Shown: positions 16,503 through 22,992 of the stretch, piece after piece | Numbering within the stretch: the first letter of the stretch is position 1 | How the letters are laid out: each line of letters starts with the position of its first letter | NCBI GenBank assembly: GCA_035647835.1 | Contig: DASRMS010000179.1 | Location: 1 to 23,219, forward strand | Length of the DNA: 23,219 nt | Direction: 5' to 3' | Origin: UBA9865 sp035647835 | GTDB lineage: Bacteria > Bacillota > Dethiobacteria > Dethiobacterales > Dethiobacteraceae | Notes under the pieces: model-generated | Seen by the model: only the letters and a program-made list of their open reading frames with translations | Database searches by the model: none | What the model was told of the DNA's origin: nothing | Program-made: the position numbers and the translations under genes

Positions 16503-17756
16503 TCATACGTGACCCCAATACCTTTTTTTCAACCTCAACCGCTGTCGTCTGCGTCGCCGCCGAACGGCACGGATGCGTAAGGCTGCTGCCAGCAGGAGCA
16601 GGACAGCGAAAAAGTAGGGCAGATAATAAAACCCCTGATTCTTTGTAGCGCCCGCTAAGTTGATGCTCAAGGGAATCTTCCCTAAATCTGCATACATTAA
16701 ATCACTAGCGTTTTTCAGGGTTAGGGTTAGTTGTAATTCTAGCTTGTTGTCCGTTTGGTTGGTGATAGAGATAGTTTTTTTAATATCTTGCGGTTCTAAA
16801 GACTGATGCAGCAGCCTTGATATTTTGCCTGCTGGGGCGATTTTTTTCACCTCGTCTAAATCGGCGGTGTCTTTTAGCAGCTCCTGGCTATCAAAAGTGA
16901 CCGTCTTGAACTGTTCGAAACCATAGTCTAATAAATTAGCTGTATCAAGATAGCGGTCATCTTTATTTTGGCAACCCAAAACAACAGCTATTAGCTTTTG
17001 GCTGCCACGCTGGGCAGCCGTTACCAAAGTGTGTTTTGCTGATGAGGTCCAGCCGCTTTTACTGGCAATAATGCCTTCGTAGGGATAGAGTCCATTCAGC
17101 AAGGCATTTGTACTGTGTAAATATCTTATCTCTGGCTGTATATTAGTCGGCAGTATTTCGTAACGAGTTTCACTAAATATTTCACAAAAACGTGGGTTTT
17201 TAATGGCTGCCATCATAATTATGGCCATATCATAGGCTGTAGTATAGTGCTGAGCATCTTCCAGACCATGGGCGTTAACAAAGTTTGTATTTTTGGCTCC
17301 TAACTCGGCAGCCTTGGCCGTCATCAGCCGTGCGAAACTTCCTTGATCACCGGCAAGATACTCGGCAATACCATTGGCTGCATCATTGGCTGAGGGGATG
17401 GACAGAGCATAAAGCGCCTGTTCTAAGGTGATTTCTTCAGCAACATCAAGAGCAATATGAGCGGAGTTTTTTTCAATAGAAAATACTGCTTCGCTGCTGA
17501 TGACTAGTGTATCAGTCTCCTCACCTTTTTCTAAGGCGATCAGACCTGTCATCACCTTGGTAATGGAAGCAGGATACTTTTGTTGGTGCATATTCTTCTC
17601 AAACAGCACTTGTCCCGTTTGTGCATCAATTAAAACAGCCGCTTCAGCTGCCAATGCTGGTAATGTAGTTTCAGCCGCTGCCACCTTACTTATTAGTAAA
17701 CTCAAGACTATGATGAGCATAATTGTGGTATTTCTTTTACAATTAGTTACAAACAT
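16503..17756 (-). CDS. dacF: D-alanyl-D-alanine carboxypeptidase, DacF/PBP5 type
   Basis: This penicillin-binding protein removes the terminal D-alanine from peptidoglycan pentapeptides outside the membrane, limiting cross-linking. The three active-site motifs are intact: SITK with Ser64 as nucleophile, SAN at 122-124 and KSG at 233-235 (KTG in most relatives). The signal peptide covers about residues 1-29. After the peptidase S11 domain comes a PBP5-like C-terminal domain (about 285-372). The C-terminus is a true membrane helix (about 377-393) followed by a very basic tail with seven arginines in a row region, instead of the amphipathic anchor known from E. coli PBP5. The ATG start has GGAG six bases upstream; an alternative ATG at residue 13 lacks a good site. 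It is a single-gene unit with its own promoter and terminator. The symbol follows the sporulating-Firmicute naming and is tentative. Confidence 0.9.
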   Translation of the reverse strand: MFVTNCKRNTTIMLIIVLSLLISKVAAAETTLPALAAEAAVLIDAQTGQVLFEKNMHQQKYPASITKVMTGLIALEKGEETDTLVISSEAVFSIEKNSAHIALDVAEEITLEQALYALSIPSANDAANGIAEYLAGDQGSFARLMTAKAAELGAKNTNFVNAHGLEDAQHYTTAYDMAIIMMAAIKNPRFCEIFSETRYEILPTNIQPEIRYLHSTNALLNGLYPYEGIIASKSGWTSSAKHTLVTAAQRGSQKLIAVVLGCQNKDDRYLDTANLLDYGFEQFKTVTFDSQELLKDTADLDEVKKIAPAGKISRLLHQSLEPQDIKKTISITNQTDNKLELQLTLTLKNASDLMYADLGKIPLSINLAGATKNQGFYYLPYFFAVLLLLAAALRIRAVRRRRRRQRLRLKKRYWGHV

Positions 17757-17801
17757 CTCTTCTTCTCCGTTGTCGTTATTTATCTTTTTTCTTTACTTTA
17801 T

Positions 17802-17830
17802 ATCATAACGCTGTACTCTTATCATGTCCA
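17802..17830 (-). promoter_or_regulatory. Sigma-A-type promoter of the dacF-like gene
   Basis: The minus strand has TGGACA (17825-17830), a 17-base spacer and TATGAT (17802-17807), about 45 bases before the start codon. This is a vegetative-type promoter; I see no sigma-F or sigma-G-like boxes that would indicate forespore expression. Confidence 0.75.
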
Positions 17831-17890
17831 CTGTTGGTAACGAATTACTTTATAGTAATACTTGGTTAATTGGCACAGCAAAAAACAATA

Positions 17891-17932
17891 GAGCACGCCT
17901 GCAGGATTGAGTTGGCAGGCAAATTTGCTCTG
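17891..17932 (-). terminator. Second, distal terminator hairpin after glnP
   Basis: AGAGCA plus GCCTGC pair with GCAGGC plus TGCTCT, with a small internal loop. On the minus strand the stem is followed by ATTG and then TTTTTT. It lies about 80 bases beyond the glnP stop, behind the first terminator. Confidence 0.55.
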
Positions 17933-17943
17933 GAGCAAGAAAG

Positions 17944-17970
17944 TAAAAGGCTGCTGTTAGCCAGCAGCCC
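17944..17970 (-). terminator. First terminator after glnP
   Basis: GGCTGCTG (17950-17957) and CAGCAGCC (17963-17970) form an 8-bp GC-rich stem with a 5-base loop. The minus strand continues as TTTTACTTTCTT, a broken U tract. Confidence 0.7.
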
Positions 17971-18011
17971 CTAATTGCCATAACCTTTTAGTAATAGCTC
18001 GTACTAATATT

Positions 18012-18653
18012 TTAATAAGTTAATTTTTGCTGCAGCCTCCGGGAAAAATGTGATATCGCATAGTTAATAACAAAGTAGACTAAAGCAAGAATTAGATAGA
18101 GGGCAAATACTTGACTAACCTTATAGTAACGTCCCATGAGGATAGTCACTTTACCCGTCAGTTCCTGAATAGCAATCACTGACCAAAGAAAACTGGTATC
18201 CTTAATCACTGTCACGAACTGTGAAACAATAGCTGGAATCATATTGCGGAGAGCTTGTGGTAAAATCACATACCGCAGCACCTGAATACTATTAAGACCT
18301 TGTGAACGAGCCGCTTCCCACTGGCCTACACCGACTGAGTTAAGGCCACCACGTACAATTTCACCCAATGCAGCCGAGGTAAAAATAGTAAAACTAATCA
18401 CCCCAGCCTCAATAGATTTAAGTCTGAAGACAACAAAAATCACGTAGATCCAAAGCAGATTAGGTATATTACGCACTACCTCAATATATAATGCAGCTGC
18501 CATGCGAAAAATTCCGCCGGTTAAACTGCGTAGTACACCCAGAATGGTACCGAATATGGTACTCAGCACTATAGCTACCACAGAAATATATAAGGTCATT
18601 TTCAGTCCTGCGAGAATGAAAAGAGCATTAGGTATGGTAAATAGTTCTTTCAT
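18012..18653 (-). CDS. glnP: Polar amino acid ABC transporter permease, GlnP type
   Basis: This 213-residue permease is one of the two membrane subunits of the polar amino acid importer. It has about five hydrophobic helices, the family pattern EVVRNIPNLLWIYVIFVVF near residues 78-96, the GEIVRGGLNSV stretch and the coupling loop WEAARSQGLNSIQVLRYVILPQ at about residues 131-152. It is the last of four genes in the order ATPase, binding protein, permease, permease, the order of B. subtilis glnQHMP. It is separated from the preceding permease gene by 63 bases and followed by two terminator hairpins. The amino acid carried (glutamine, glutamate, aspartate or another) cannot be fixed from sequence alone, so the symbol is by synteny. 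Confidence 0.88.
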   Translation of the reverse strand: MKELFTIPNALFILAGLKMTLYISVVAIVLSTIFGTILGVLRSLTGGIFRMAAALYIEVVRNIPNLLWIYVIFVVFRLKSIEAGVISFTIFTSAALGEIVRGGLNSVGVGQWEAARSQGLNSIQVLRYVILPQALRNMIPAIVSQFVTVIKDTSFLWSVIAIQELTGKVTILMGRYYKVSQVFALYLILALVYFVINYAISHFSRRLQQKLTY

Positions 18654-18716
18654 AAGGACCTCACTTCTGCGCCAGTCTAAAAATGTCTACAGACGGTGCT
18701 CGCTCACTGGCGCCCA

Positions 18717-19460
18717 TCAGGAGCTCCCGACTGTTAAATCTGGTTTAGTCATGCCTGACCCCTTTTTATTTTTGTTCTCAGTGGGCATGGCATTTGTTTT
18801 GTCCTCCAGCCTTTTTGCCAGGTTAGCCAGGGGGTAACACAGTATAAAATAGAGAAATCCTGCCACGACATAAGCTGGCCCATAATAAATGTTAGATGAT
18901 GACCATGATTTTGCCGTAAACATAATATCAGCACCAGAAATAACTGCCAAAACAGAGGTGTTTTTAATCAGATTAACTGCTTGATTTGTCAATGGTGGCA
19001 GAATGATTGTTTTTGCCTGCGGCAGGATGATATGCGTCATCGCCTGCCAGTAGGTGAAACCCTGAGAATAAGCAGCTTCCAACTGACCTTTAGCAATAGA
19101 GCCAATCCCTGAACGTACAACTTCAGCAATATAGGCGCCATGGTACAATCCTACGCCAATAATCCCGATAGTTGTTACGCTTAAAACAATGCCTGCAAAT
19201 GGTAGGCCGTTATAAAGAAAGAACACTTGAATTAATAAAGGTGTATTCTGAAAAAATTCAACATAGCATCTAGCGATAAATTTAAGAGGGTTAACGTTAG
19301 ACGAGGAAGAGATACCCATGATAATTCCAATCACGAGCGCCAGCGCCAGCCCACTTATCGCCACTACTAAAGTATAGCCAAAACCCTGCACAAAGATCTG
19401 CCAGTCGGCAAACAAGGCTTGCCACTTAAACCATGCAAAAGGTCCAGTACTTGAAAACAT
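18717..19460 (-). CDS. glnM: Polar amino acid ABC transporter permease, GlnM type
   Basis: This is the other membrane subunit of the importer. I choose the ATG at 19460 because AAAGGA lies 9 bases before it; the frame is open six codons further to a TTG at 19478, but that would overlap the ribosome site. The resulting protein has 247 residues. It shows the pattern EFFQNTPLLIQVFFLYNGLP, the AYIAEVVRSGIGSI stretch and the coupling loop LEAAYSQGFTYWQAMTHIIL. The last 25 residues are polar and go beyond the usual end of the family. The gene follows the binding-protein gene across a 167-base (185 to the chosen start) gap with a large hairpin (19539-19597), which may reduce its expression relative to the binding protein. 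Confidence 0.88.
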   Translation of the reverse strand: MFSSTGPFAWFKWQALFADWQIFVQGFGYTLVVAISGLALALVIGIIMGISSSSNVNPLKFIARCYVEFFQNTPLLIQVFFLYNGLPFAGIVLSVTTIGIIGVGLYHGAYIAEVVRSGIGSIAKGQLEAAYSQGFTYWQAMTHIILPQAKTIILPPLTNQAVNLIKNTSVLAVISGADIMFTAKSWSSSNIYYGPAYVVAGFLYFILCYPLANLAKRLEDKTNAMPTENKNKKGSGMTKPDLTVGSS

Positions 19461-19538
19461 GCCGTATCGTCCTTTCAAAAGCTATGCGCCGCGCTTGATT
19501 TTGCACGAGACTTACAGCCAGCATTCTGGCACAAAAGA

Positions 19539-19597
19539 GTACCGCCTCTTTACTAGTTTCAAGGCGTGAAGCGCCTGAAGGGTTCGGGAGGCGGTGC
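19539..19597 (-). promoter_or_regulatory. Branched intercistronic hairpin between glnH and glnM
   Basis: GTACCGCCTC (19539-19548) pairs with GAGGCGGTGC (19588-19597), and an inner hairpin AGGCG/CGCCT lies at 19562-19576. On the minus strand the stem is followed by TCTTTTG, a weak U tract. It probably works as a partial terminator or 3'-end stabiliser that keeps binding-protein mRNA more abundant than permease mRNA. Confidence 0.65.
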
Positions 19598-19645
19598 TTC
19601 TTGATGCCGTTTTTGGTGTCTTAGTTTAGCTGGAATTTAACTAAT

Positions 19646-20464
19646 TTATTTTAGATTCCATTTGCCAATGATACTATCCAAAGTACCATCCGCTTTAATC
19701 TCAGCAATAAAATCTTCGAGATACGCCGCTAAATCTTCGTTGTCTAACTTGCTGGCAATACCATATTCCTGGGGTTTGAAGCCTTCTTCTAAAATTTCTG
19801 AGGTTTCGTTTACATAACCCAAGAGAATTGATTTATCAACACTGAAGGCATCAACCCGTCCGGACGCCAGTGCGGCGTTGAGTTCAGGATAACTTGCATA
19901 TTCGCCATATTTAAATGTTACACCCAACTCTTTAGCTTTTTCTTCCAGAGCATCCTTGGTAGTAGCAGATTGTGCTACACCAATGGTTTTACCATCAAGA
20001 TCTTTAATTTCTTTAAAGCCTGCTGCTTTCTTGACTAAAAAACCAATAGCATCTGTGTAGTATGGTTGCGTAAAGTTATAAGATAACTTACGTTCTTCTG
20101 TGATGGTGAAGGTGGCGATGATCACATCTACTTCATTATTGTCCAGTAAAGGGCCGCGTGTTTGAGCGGTAACGCCTTGTGTCTCTACTTTGTTTTCATC
20201 ACCCAGCAACTTTTTAGCAAGTGCTTTGGCAATATCGATTTCCATGCCTTCCACTTCGTTAGTATCCGGATTTTGATAACCAAAGCCGGGTACATCCACC
20301 TTTGTACCAACACGCAGCACGCCGCGATTGACGATCGCTTGTAGATCTGCAGGTAGATCCCCCTCAGATTCTCCCGACTGCTCCCCAGTATTGCCGCCGC
20401 CAGAACAACCAACTAAAGCAATAAGCATTACCAACATAAGCAACATCGCTACTGTCTTTTTCAT
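19646..20464 (-). CDS. glnH: Polar amino acid ABC transporter substrate-binding lipoprotein, GlnH type
   Basis: This 272-residue receptor binds an amino acid outside the membrane and delivers it to the GlnMP permease. The lipoprotein signal ends with lipobox LVGC, Cys20 being the lipidated residue, followed by a Gly/Ser/Glu-rich linker. Family-3 landmarks include RGVLRVGTKVDVPGFGY, the VEGMEIDIAKALAKKLLG stretch, FTITEERKLSYNFTQPYY and the repeated -D-L-GK-IGVAQ-style segment. The ligand is one of the polar or acidic amino acids; the pocket residues I can see do not decide between glutamine, glutamate and aspartate. The ATG start has purine-rich GGAAGGGAAGGG upstream. It is the second gene of the operon and lies 38 bases after the ATPase gene. 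Confidence 0.9.
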   Translation of the reverse strand: MKKTVAMLLMLVMLIALVGCSGGGNTGEQSGESEGDLPADLQAIVNRGVLRVGTKVDVPGFGYQNPDTNEVEGMEIDIAKALAKKLLGDENKVETQGVTAQTRGPLLDNNEVDVIIATFTITEERKLSYNFTQPYYTDAIGFLVKKAAGFKEIKDLDGKTIGVAQSATTKDALEEKAKELGVTFKYGEYASYPELNAALASGRVDAFSVDKSILLGYVNETSEILEEGFKPQEYGIASKLDNEDLAAYLEDFIAEIKADGTLDSIIGKWNLK

Positions 20465-20502
20465 TTTTTACCCTTCCCTTCCCTTCCAATTTTCCCTCTT
20501 GT

Positions 20503-21228
20503 TTATCTTAGTATCTTACTTAAGAACAACTTTGTCCTCTCACCAGCAGGGTTTTGGAAAAAGTGTTCAGGCGTACCCTGCTCCACGATTTCACCCTCAT
20601 CCATGAAAATAACCCGATCAGCAACCTGTCTAGCAAAGCCCATTTCATGCGTCACTACTACCATGGTGATATTATCTTTAGAAAGTCCTACCATTACGTC
20701 CAGAACCTCCTGAATCATCTCAGGGTCTAAAGCTGAAGTTGGCTCGTCAAACAAGATAATTTTCGGATGCATATTCAAAGCTCTGGCAATGGCCACACGC
20801 TGCTGTTGTCCACCTGAAAGTTGTGAAGGATAGTTGTGAGCCTTTTCTGAAAGCCCCACTCTCTCCAAATACTTCAAACCTGAATCTTCGGCCTGCTTTT
20901 TATCTATGCCCTGCACTTTAATGGGTGCCAGTGTCAGGTTCTCTAGGACCGTTTTGTGGGGGTAAAGATTAAATCCTTGGAATACCATGGCCGCAGATTG
21001 CCTCACTTTAACAATTGGGGCCTTATGTGCGGTAATTTCCACCCCATCCACAAAAATTTTACCTGATGTAGGTTTTTCCAGATAATTCATACATCTTATT
21101 AGAGTACTTTTCCCAGAACCAGATGGCCCAATAACAACTAATTTTTCGCCTGAGCTTATCTCTAAATTTATGTTCTTTAGTGCCAAAAGTTTACCAAATT
21201 GTTTGTCGACATTTTCCATTCTTATCAA
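20503..21228 (-). CDS. glnQ: Polar amino acid ABC transporter ATP-binding protein, GlnQ type
   Basis: This 241-residue ATPase energises the importer. Walker A is GPSGSGKST (34-42), the signature LSGGQ lies at 137-141, Walker B ILFDE ends at 162 and the switch histidine is His194 in VVTHEMGFARQVADRV, all in the form typical of the GlnQ/HisP/ArtM group. I keep the TTG start at 21228: AAGGA lies 9 bases before it, and the protein then begins MIRMENVDKQFG like most relatives. The internal ATG three codons later has no suitable site. It is the first gene of the operon. Its promoter (21466-21494) is about 240 bases upstream and the leader in between is structured, so expression is probably controlled at the RNA level. 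The signal is unknown. Confidence 0.92.
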   Translation of the reverse strand: MIRMENVDKQFGKLLALKNINLEISSGEKLVVIGPSGSGKSTLIRCMNYLEKPTSGKIFVDGVEITAHKAPIVKVRQSAAMVFQGFNLYPHKTVLENLTLAPIKVQGIDKKQAEDSGLKYLERVGLSEKAHNYPSQLSGGQQQRVAIARALNMHPKIILFDEPTSALDPEMIQEVLDVMVGLSKDNITMVVVTHEMGFARQVADRVIFMDEGEIVEQGTPEHFFQNPAGERTKLFLSKILR

Positions 21229-21459
21229 TAAAATCAGTCCTTATCTTTTACATGCTTTTGCTAATATCCTTTTCTGATCCTGTAGCGCTGGCGACCGTGA
21301 CCACCCCGCAAGATTTAAGGGCAACCCCCTCAAAACCCCCGCCAGGAAGGAAAGTCAGCCAATCATGGTTGATAGATTGTGCGCTTTGATAAAAAAGATG
21401 GCCTTAAAACGCCATAGTTGCTAGATGCACAATTTATAATCTTTTCTGAATTATAATTG
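21229..21459 (-). promoter_or_regulatory. Long structured leader of the glnQHMP-type operon, class unknown
   Basis: From the promoter to the TTG start the transcript has about 230 non-coding bases. Its first part holds an ATTGTGC/GCACAAT stem (21376-21382 with 21427-21433) enclosing a small terminator-like hairpin (21391-21415). Its second part is a GC-rich block (21288-21345) closed by CTGGCG/CGCCAG, with an inner GGG-CAA-CCC hairpin and three G tracts of four or five on the RNA strand. The block stands out from the AT-rich surroundings. I compared it by eye with SAM, TPP, cobalamin, glycine, lysine, c-di-GMP, guanidine and T-box consensuses and saw no match. It may be a cis-regulatory RNA of unknown class or a dispersed repeat. 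Confidence 0.5.
21391..21415 (-). terminator. Early terminator-like hairpin in the glnQ leader
   Basis: On the minus strand ATGGC and GCCAT form a short stem with an 8-base loop, then C and six T residues. It starts about 45 bases after the predicted transcription start. The stem is short, so it may act only as a conditional terminator or pause. Confidence 0.45.
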
Positions 21460-21465
21460 TTAACC

Positions 21466-21494
21466 ATTATAACAGATGTTTTTTTCCTTGTCTA
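21466..21494 (-). promoter_or_regulatory. Sigma-A-type promoter of the glnQHMP-type operon
   Basis: The minus strand has TAGACA (21489-21494), a 17-base spacer and a perfect TATAAT (21466-21471), giving a start near 21459. Confidence 0.78.
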
Positions 21495-21610
21495 TAACCT
21501 ATCCAATGTAAAGCATTGGCAATTATTTATTTGTCCTGCCATGTTAATAACAGATGTTATAACCACCTAACCTTCAATTTACTCATTCATGCTTATCCAT
21601 TCAACTAACA

Positions 21611-21656
21611 AGCAAAAAACAAGAAAGACACCCCTGCTTTTTTACAGAAGCGTCTT
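21611..21656 (-). terminator. Terminator of hslO
   Basis: On the minus strand AAGACGCTTCTG and CAGGGGTGTCTT (21625-21656) form a 12-bp stem with three G-U pairs, followed by TTCTTGTTTTTTGC (21611-21624). It lies about 70 bases after the hslO stop. Confidence 0.8.
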
Positions 21657-21725
21657 CCTTGTGCTTTGGGCTGAGTTAAGTGGGCCTTCGTCCCTATCAA
21701 AATCACAGTCTTATCTGCTTTTTAG

Positions 21726-22601
21726 TTAAGACTCGTTCAGCAAGCTTTGTAAATCATCAAGCTCGATTTGGTAGTTAGTATTGCAGAAATGGCAATTTAC
21801 TTCTAAAGGCTCTTTAGCAGCAATGATCTCCTGGAGATCCTTTCTGCCAATACTAATAATTGCTTTCCCCACACGTTCTTTACTGCAATTACAGTGAAAT
21901 TGCGTCGGTATTTTAGCTAGCATTTCTAGGCCAAATTTCCCCAGCAACTCTTTCAATATCAGCTCTGGCGTCATCGCTGCGTCTAAAAGACTAGTTATGC
22001 TCGACATTTCACTGATCCTTAACTCTAGCGACTTAATTACTTCTTCATCACACCCTGGCATCACCTGGATGATAAAGCCCCCAGCTTGCTTGACAGTATA
22101 ATCCGTAGCTATTAGCACTCCTAAAGCTACGGCAGACGGTACTTGTTCAGAAGTGGTAAAGTAATAAGTAATATCCTCAGCAATTTCACCAGAAACTAAC
22201 TCTGTTTGTCCTACATAGGGTTCTTTCAATCCCAAGTCTTTAATTACTCTTAAAATTCCTGACCCCACAGCCTTCCCCACATCCAGTTTACCTTTCGCTT
22301 GAGGAGGTAGTTCCACAGCTGGATTATGAACATAGCCCTTGACATTAGCATCGGCATCTGCTGTTACCAGCACTCCTTTTATTGGTCCATCACACTTAAT
22401 CTGTAACGTCAAAACATCTTTTTCACTTTTTAACATGGCACCCATCATGCTTCCTGCTGTCAGCAACCGGCCTAAAGCAGCAGTTGCCACTGAAGTAGTA
22501 TGATGAATAGTCCGCGCCTGCTCCACCAAATTACGTGTGGTGGCAGCAAAAGCTCGAATCTGATTTTCCGCAGCTGTTGCTCTAATTATATAATCTGACA
22601 T
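21726..22601 (-). CDS. hslO: Redox-regulated chaperone Hsp33
   Basis: Hsp33 is a cytoplasmic holdase chaperone that is switched on by oxidation. The 291-residue length is normal. The N-terminal substrate-binding domain includes the family patterns ATTRNLVEQAR, the GRLLTAGSMMGAMLK stretch and GGFIIQVMPG. The C-terminal redox switch has all four zinc-binding cysteines, C237-x-C239 (HCNCSKERV) and C270-x2-C273 (CHFCNTNY), so the oxidation switch should work. The ATG start has AGGAAAG upstream. It is a single-gene unit with a near-perfect promoter about 190 bases upstream and its own terminator. The long leader contains a strong ribosome site not used by hslO (see 22627-22680). Chaperone activation by oxidative unfolding fits a strict or moderate anaerobe exposed to oxygen. 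Confidence 0.96.
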   Translation of the reverse strand: MSDYIIRATAAENQIRAFAATTRNLVEQARTIHHTTSVATAALGRLLTAGSMMGAMLKSEKDVLTLQIKCDGPIKGVLVTADADANVKGYVHNPAVELPPQAKGKLDVGKAVGSGILRVIKDLGLKEPYVGQTELVSGEIAEDITYYFTTSEQVPSAVALGVLIATDYTVKQAGGFIIQVMPGCDEEVIKSLELRISEMSSITSLLDAAMTPELILKELLGKFGLEMLAKIPTQFHCNCSKERVGKAIISIGRKDLQEIIAAKEPLEVNCHFCNTNYQIELDDLQSLLNES

Positions 22602-22626
22602 CTTTCCTGTACTTGATCTACATTGC

Positions 22627-22680
22627 TTAACCCTGGCAAGCAGTTAACCTCGGCCAAGGATCTCTTTCGCGAGTAGACAA
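22627..22680 (-). CDS. Possible 17-residue leader peptide upstream of hslO
   Basis: Within the hslO leader the sequence TAAGGAGGTGT is a near-perfect Shine-Dalgarno site, but hslO starts about 90 bases further on with its own site. The first fitting open frame after it starts at TTG (22680), 12 bases from GGAGG, and encodes a 17-residue peptide (MSTRERDPWPRLTACQG) that ends 25 bases before hslO. The spacing is longer than ideal and the start is not ATG, so translation is uncertain. It could be a leader peptide, or the site could serve mRNA stability. Confidence 0.3.
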   Translation of the reverse strand: MSTRERDPWPRLTACQG

Positions 22681-22786
22681 GTAACAGTTACACCTCCTTA
22701 AGTTAGCTTCTACCCTATCTTTATCTGAAGATGAGCAAGTTATTTCGTTACTAAAAAAGGCCTCTTCAGCGGTTCTAACGTTACAA

Positions 22787-22815
22787 ATTATAAGATGCCC
22801 TGCGGCTAGTGTCAA
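22787..22815 (-). promoter_or_regulatory. Consensus sigma-A promoter of hslO with flanking inverted repeat
   Basis: The minus strand has a perfect TTGACA (22810-22815), a 17-base spacer and a perfect TATAAT (22787-22792). GCGGC at 22802-22806 and GCCGC at 22821-22825 form an inverted repeat centred on the -35 box, which might be an operator. It does not match the CIRCE or CtsR sites. Confidence 0.85.
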
Positions 22816-22917
22816 ATAGTGCCGCTAATCTAAACTAACTGCAGGGAAATTTAAGCCAATTTTTCTGTACACACCGCGGCATGCCTACGCCGAACCATAA
22901 TATTTGTCAGCCAAGAT

Positions 22918-22959
22918 AAGAAAGCAAGAAGCTGCTTGACAAGAGCTTCTTGCTTTCTT
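22918..22959 (-). terminator. Hairpin terminator after the DUF2284 gene
   Basis: Two perfect 16-base arms (22918-22933 and 22944-22959) form a long stem with a 10-base loop, 33 bases after the stop codon. The U-rich part is inside the 3' arm (CTTTCTT), with no extended U run beyond. It may end the DUF2284 transcript or insulate hslO from it. Confidence 0.65.
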
Positions 22960-22992
22960 TGTTTATAAACTTTTCCTGTCACCCTAGCAGCT

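Noticed and set aside
21295..21310. GCGGGGTGGTCAC on the minus strand recalling the T-box motif
   Set aside because: The invariant GGTGG-ACCGCG order is not kept, no specifier stem is seen, and the downstream gene is a transporter whose start is too close.
21304..21340. Possible G-quadruplex in the glnQ leader RNA
   Set aside because: Only three tracts of three or more G are present; a fourth would have only two, so a stable quadruplex is doubtful.
21341..21360. GGAAGGAAAG-CAGCC-like text on the plus strand recalling the SRP RNA apical loop
   Set aside because: The spacing and flanking stem differ from the SRP RNA signature, and no SRP-sized hairpin forms around it.
21180..21389. Plus-strand ORF of 69 codons through the GC-rich leader block
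   Set aside because: It begins inside glnQ on the opposite strand and has no ribosome site; the block is better explained as structured RNA or repeat.
22627..22815. 62-codon minus-strand ORF upstream of hslO
   Set aside because: Its start lies in the -35 box, upstream of the predicted transcription start, so the full frame cannot be translated from that promoter; only its last 17 codons were kept as a weak candidate.
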